DNA from: Flavobacterium psychrophilum
GTDB taxonomy: Bacteria; Bacteroidota; Bacteroidia; Flavobacteriales; Flavobacteriaceae
Length of the DNA: 6,806 nt
Direction: 5' to 3'
NCBI GenBank assembly: GCA_945897545.1
Contig: CAMDGJ010000150.1
Span: forward strand, 1-6,806
This document shows positions 5,888 to 6,806 of the stretch, one piece after another. Both the position numbers and the translations under genes were made by a program. Below the pieces are notes generated by a model. It saw nothing but the letters and a program-made list of their open reading frames with translations. It was not told where the DNA came from and searched no databases. Position 1 is the stretch's first letter. Each line of letters starts with the position of its first letter.

Positions 5888-5970
5888 TGTCATTTCGACG
5901 AAGGAGAAATCGCATTAGTTGCTCTCGTTTATTGCTTTCGTTAAGTGATTTCTCCTTCGTCGAAATGACA
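5888..5970. repeat. Long-stem hairpin repeat (copy 2) between ridA and the CLC gene
   Basis: Positions 5888-5911 pair exactly with 5947-5970 (24 bp), and the stem extends by a G:T and a C:G pair. The terminus TGTCATTTCGAC is shared with copy 1 at 1-74, and the interior AGTTGCTCTCGTT (5917-5929) matches the copy 1 loop. The loop carries a 13-bp imperfect tandem duplication, TTGCTCTCGTTTA (5919-5931) then TTGCTTTCGTTAA (5932-5944), which copy 1 lacks. The element lies 11 bp after the ridA stop and 13 bp before the CLC start, occupying 83 of the 107 intergenic bases. In a read-through transcript it would fold just ahead of the CLC initiation site. Confidence 0.93.
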
Positions 5971-5981
5971 ATTGAAGTTAA

Positions 5982-6368
5982 TTATTCAGCAACTACAGCC
6001 GTGAATTCTATTTCTACTAAATATTCAGGAGCCACTAGTTTACTGATTTCATAAAAACCCGTAGCAGGTTTGATGTCCTTGAAAAAAGAAGCGTGAGCTC
6101 TTGCAACATCTTCAAAAGTGGTAATTTCAGTAGTGAAAATTCTAGTACGAATCACGTCTTTCATTCCCACATTCAGGTCTTCGAGGACTTTTTCTATTCG
6201 TTCTAAAATGTTTTGCGTTTGCGCATAAGCGTCATCAGCTTTTACTTTTTCACCATCTACAATAGCCACAGTGCCTGATACTTCAATGATATTACCAATG
6301 CGAACTGCTCGGCAATACCCCATTTTATCTTCCCAAGGAGATCCAGTCAATATATTTTCTCTTTTCAT
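5982..6368 (-). CDS. RidA/YjgF/YER057c/UK114-family protein lacking the canonical arginine
   Basis: A 128-residue single-domain cytoplasmic protein of the Rid superfamily, which forms trimers. The N-terminal pattern GSPWEDKMGYCRAVRIGNIIEVSGTVA (9-35 region) marks a subgroup distinct from classical RidA, which starts with a shorter APAAIGPYSQA-type segment. The helix around 44-66 and the strand ending in YLVEIEFTAVV (116-126) are typical. Classical RidA removes reactive enamine/imine intermediates such as 2-aminoacrylate using an arginine in PARS. Here the equivalent stretch is PATGF (101-105), with T103 in that position, so imine deaminase activity of the classical kind is doubtful and the substrate is unknown. 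The start ATG is preceded by an A/T-rich leader without a Shine-Dalgarno sequence, as is common in this phylum. The neighbouring CLC gene gives no functional link. The upstream promoter lies in the 6369-6501 region but I could not pin it down. Confidence 0.93.
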   Translation of the reverse strand: MKRENILTGSPWEDKMGYCRAVRIGNIIEVSGTVAIVDGEKVKADDAYAQTQNILERIEKVLEDLNVGMKDVIRTRIFTTEITTFEDVARAHASFFKDIKPATGFYEISKLVAPEYLVEIEFTAVVAE

Positions 6369-6806
6369 TATAATTAGTTTTGTTTGTTATGTTGATTTCT
6401 ACCATTTTGACTTTTCATATCAATGCCTGTAAATTTTTTGCAATTTATAAAAAAATAGACCAATAAAAATCCAAATTTTAATCGCATTATGTTAAATTTC
6501 TCGAAGCTCGGCTTCGTCTTTTTGCCACAGATTCACAGATTAAAAGAGATTTTTGAAAAACTTCGATCCGAGCGCTAGTAAAAAGGCGAAGCAATCTGTG
6601 GCTATTATTTAGGTAGTTTAATTTAAAAGTTTAATTATGCTGCCCATTCTTGGAGTTGTATAATTCACTGTTATCAAATAATTTCTGTAATTGACTGTTA
6701 TATAGGAAGAGTGTAATCACAGTAATTTTTGATTTTTATAATTTATATCAAATATGACCTAATTTAAAAATTTATTAAAAAAATAATAATATTTATTATA
6801 ATTTTA
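6369..6806. other. 438-bp non-coding region upstream of ridA
   Basis: No ORF with recognisable protein character is present. Positions 6369-6501 are the ridA leader and probably contain its promoter; no exact Bacteroidota -7 element (TAnnTTTG on the minus strand) was found. Positions 6502-6612 are repeat copy B. Positions 6613-6806 are very AT-rich, approaching pure A/T after about 6760, and include two near-identical 13-mers, AATTCACTGTTAT (6662-6674) and AATTGACTGTTAT (6689-6701). These could be regulator sites or chance in AT-rich DNA. The region may serve as promoter for a gene beyond the right edge. Confidence 0.6.
6502..6612. repeat. 111-bp interspersed repeat, copy B
   Basis: Second copy of the repeat at 3234-3344, same orientation and same length, 15 mismatches by hand count. 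The opening hairpin is CGAAGC-TCG-GCTTCG (6502-6516), with changes on both arms that keep pairing relative to copy A. The 79-bp core (6524-6602) again ends in GCCACAGATT / AATCTGTGGC and is followed by CTATTATTTAG. The tandem CACAGATT CACAGATT is exact here. Most differences cluster in the core centre (about 6559-6583), while both ends and the GGCGAAGC block are conserved. Unlike copy A it does not abut a recognisable gene end; it lies 133 bp upstream of ridA. Confidence 0.9.

Noticed and set aside
132..5944. Plus-strand open reading frames of 61-110 codons throughout the window
   Set aside because: All but two lie largely or wholly opposite well-supported minus-strand genes, and the frames at 2990-3298 and 5699-5944 run only partly into intergenic repeats. 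None has a recognisable domain, a plausible leader or sensible composition.
5875..5981. Fluoride riboswitch ahead of the CLC-F-like gene
   Set aside because: The leader is filled by the repeat hairpin and I see no crcB-motif-like conserved segments; a covariance search would be needed to exclude a diverged form.
6430..6481. ridA promoter at TATAAATTG or TAAAATTTG on the minus strand
   Set aside because: Neither matches TAnnTTTG exactly and the upstream TTG spacing is off, so no position could be called.
3234..6612. CRISPR array or integron-like array formed by the repeats
   Set aside because: The repeats are long, differ between families, are kilobases apart and have genes between them; there are no regular spacers.

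Overview
The window looks like chromosome from a low-GC member of Bacteroidota, most likely Flavobacterium or a close relative. The evidence is AT-rich intergenic DNA, no clear Shine-Dalgarno sequences, a gldI-type gliding lipoprotein gene, and proteins that read throughout like flavobacterial versions. The assignment rests on protein character, not on any database search.

All six genes I can support lie on the minus strand, so transcription runs from high to low coordinates. In that order they are: a RidA/YjgF-family protein (6368-5982); a CLC-family anion transporter with signatures of the fluoride/proton (CLC-F) branch (5874-4606); a DHH/DHHA1 phosphoesterase of the NrnA type (4373-3345); a GldI-like FKBP lipoprotein (3195-2545); and two paralogous cyclophilin-FKBP fusion proteins, one a lipoprotein (2537-1428) and one a secreted protein with a Thr/Lys-rich spacer (1326-82). 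The last three form an envelope protein-folding cluster. GldI and the first fusion are separated by 7 bp and are almost certainly co-transcribed. The second fusion follows after 101 bp.

The less ordinary part is the DNA between the genes. Each of the four gene or operon 3' ends is followed within 0-11 bp by a palindromic or inverted-repeat element: a perfect 30-bp-stem hairpin after the last fusion gene (1-74), a 111-bp repeat after the DHH gene (3234-3344), a 162-bp imperfect palindrome after the CLC gene (4441-4602), and an 83-bp hairpin after ridA (5888-5970). The two hairpins belong to one family. The 111-bp repeat has a second copy at 6502-6612, upstream of ridA. A short GC-rich palindrome sharing the hairpin family's terminal sequence sits in frame inside the CLC gene (about 5461-5486), where it adds residues to a cytoplasmic loop.

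I see no RNA genes, CRISPR arrays, transposases or phage genes, and no multi-gene system that looks new. The best candidates for follow-up are the palindromic repeats, especially the in-frame insertion into the transporter and the consistent placement at gene 3' ends.
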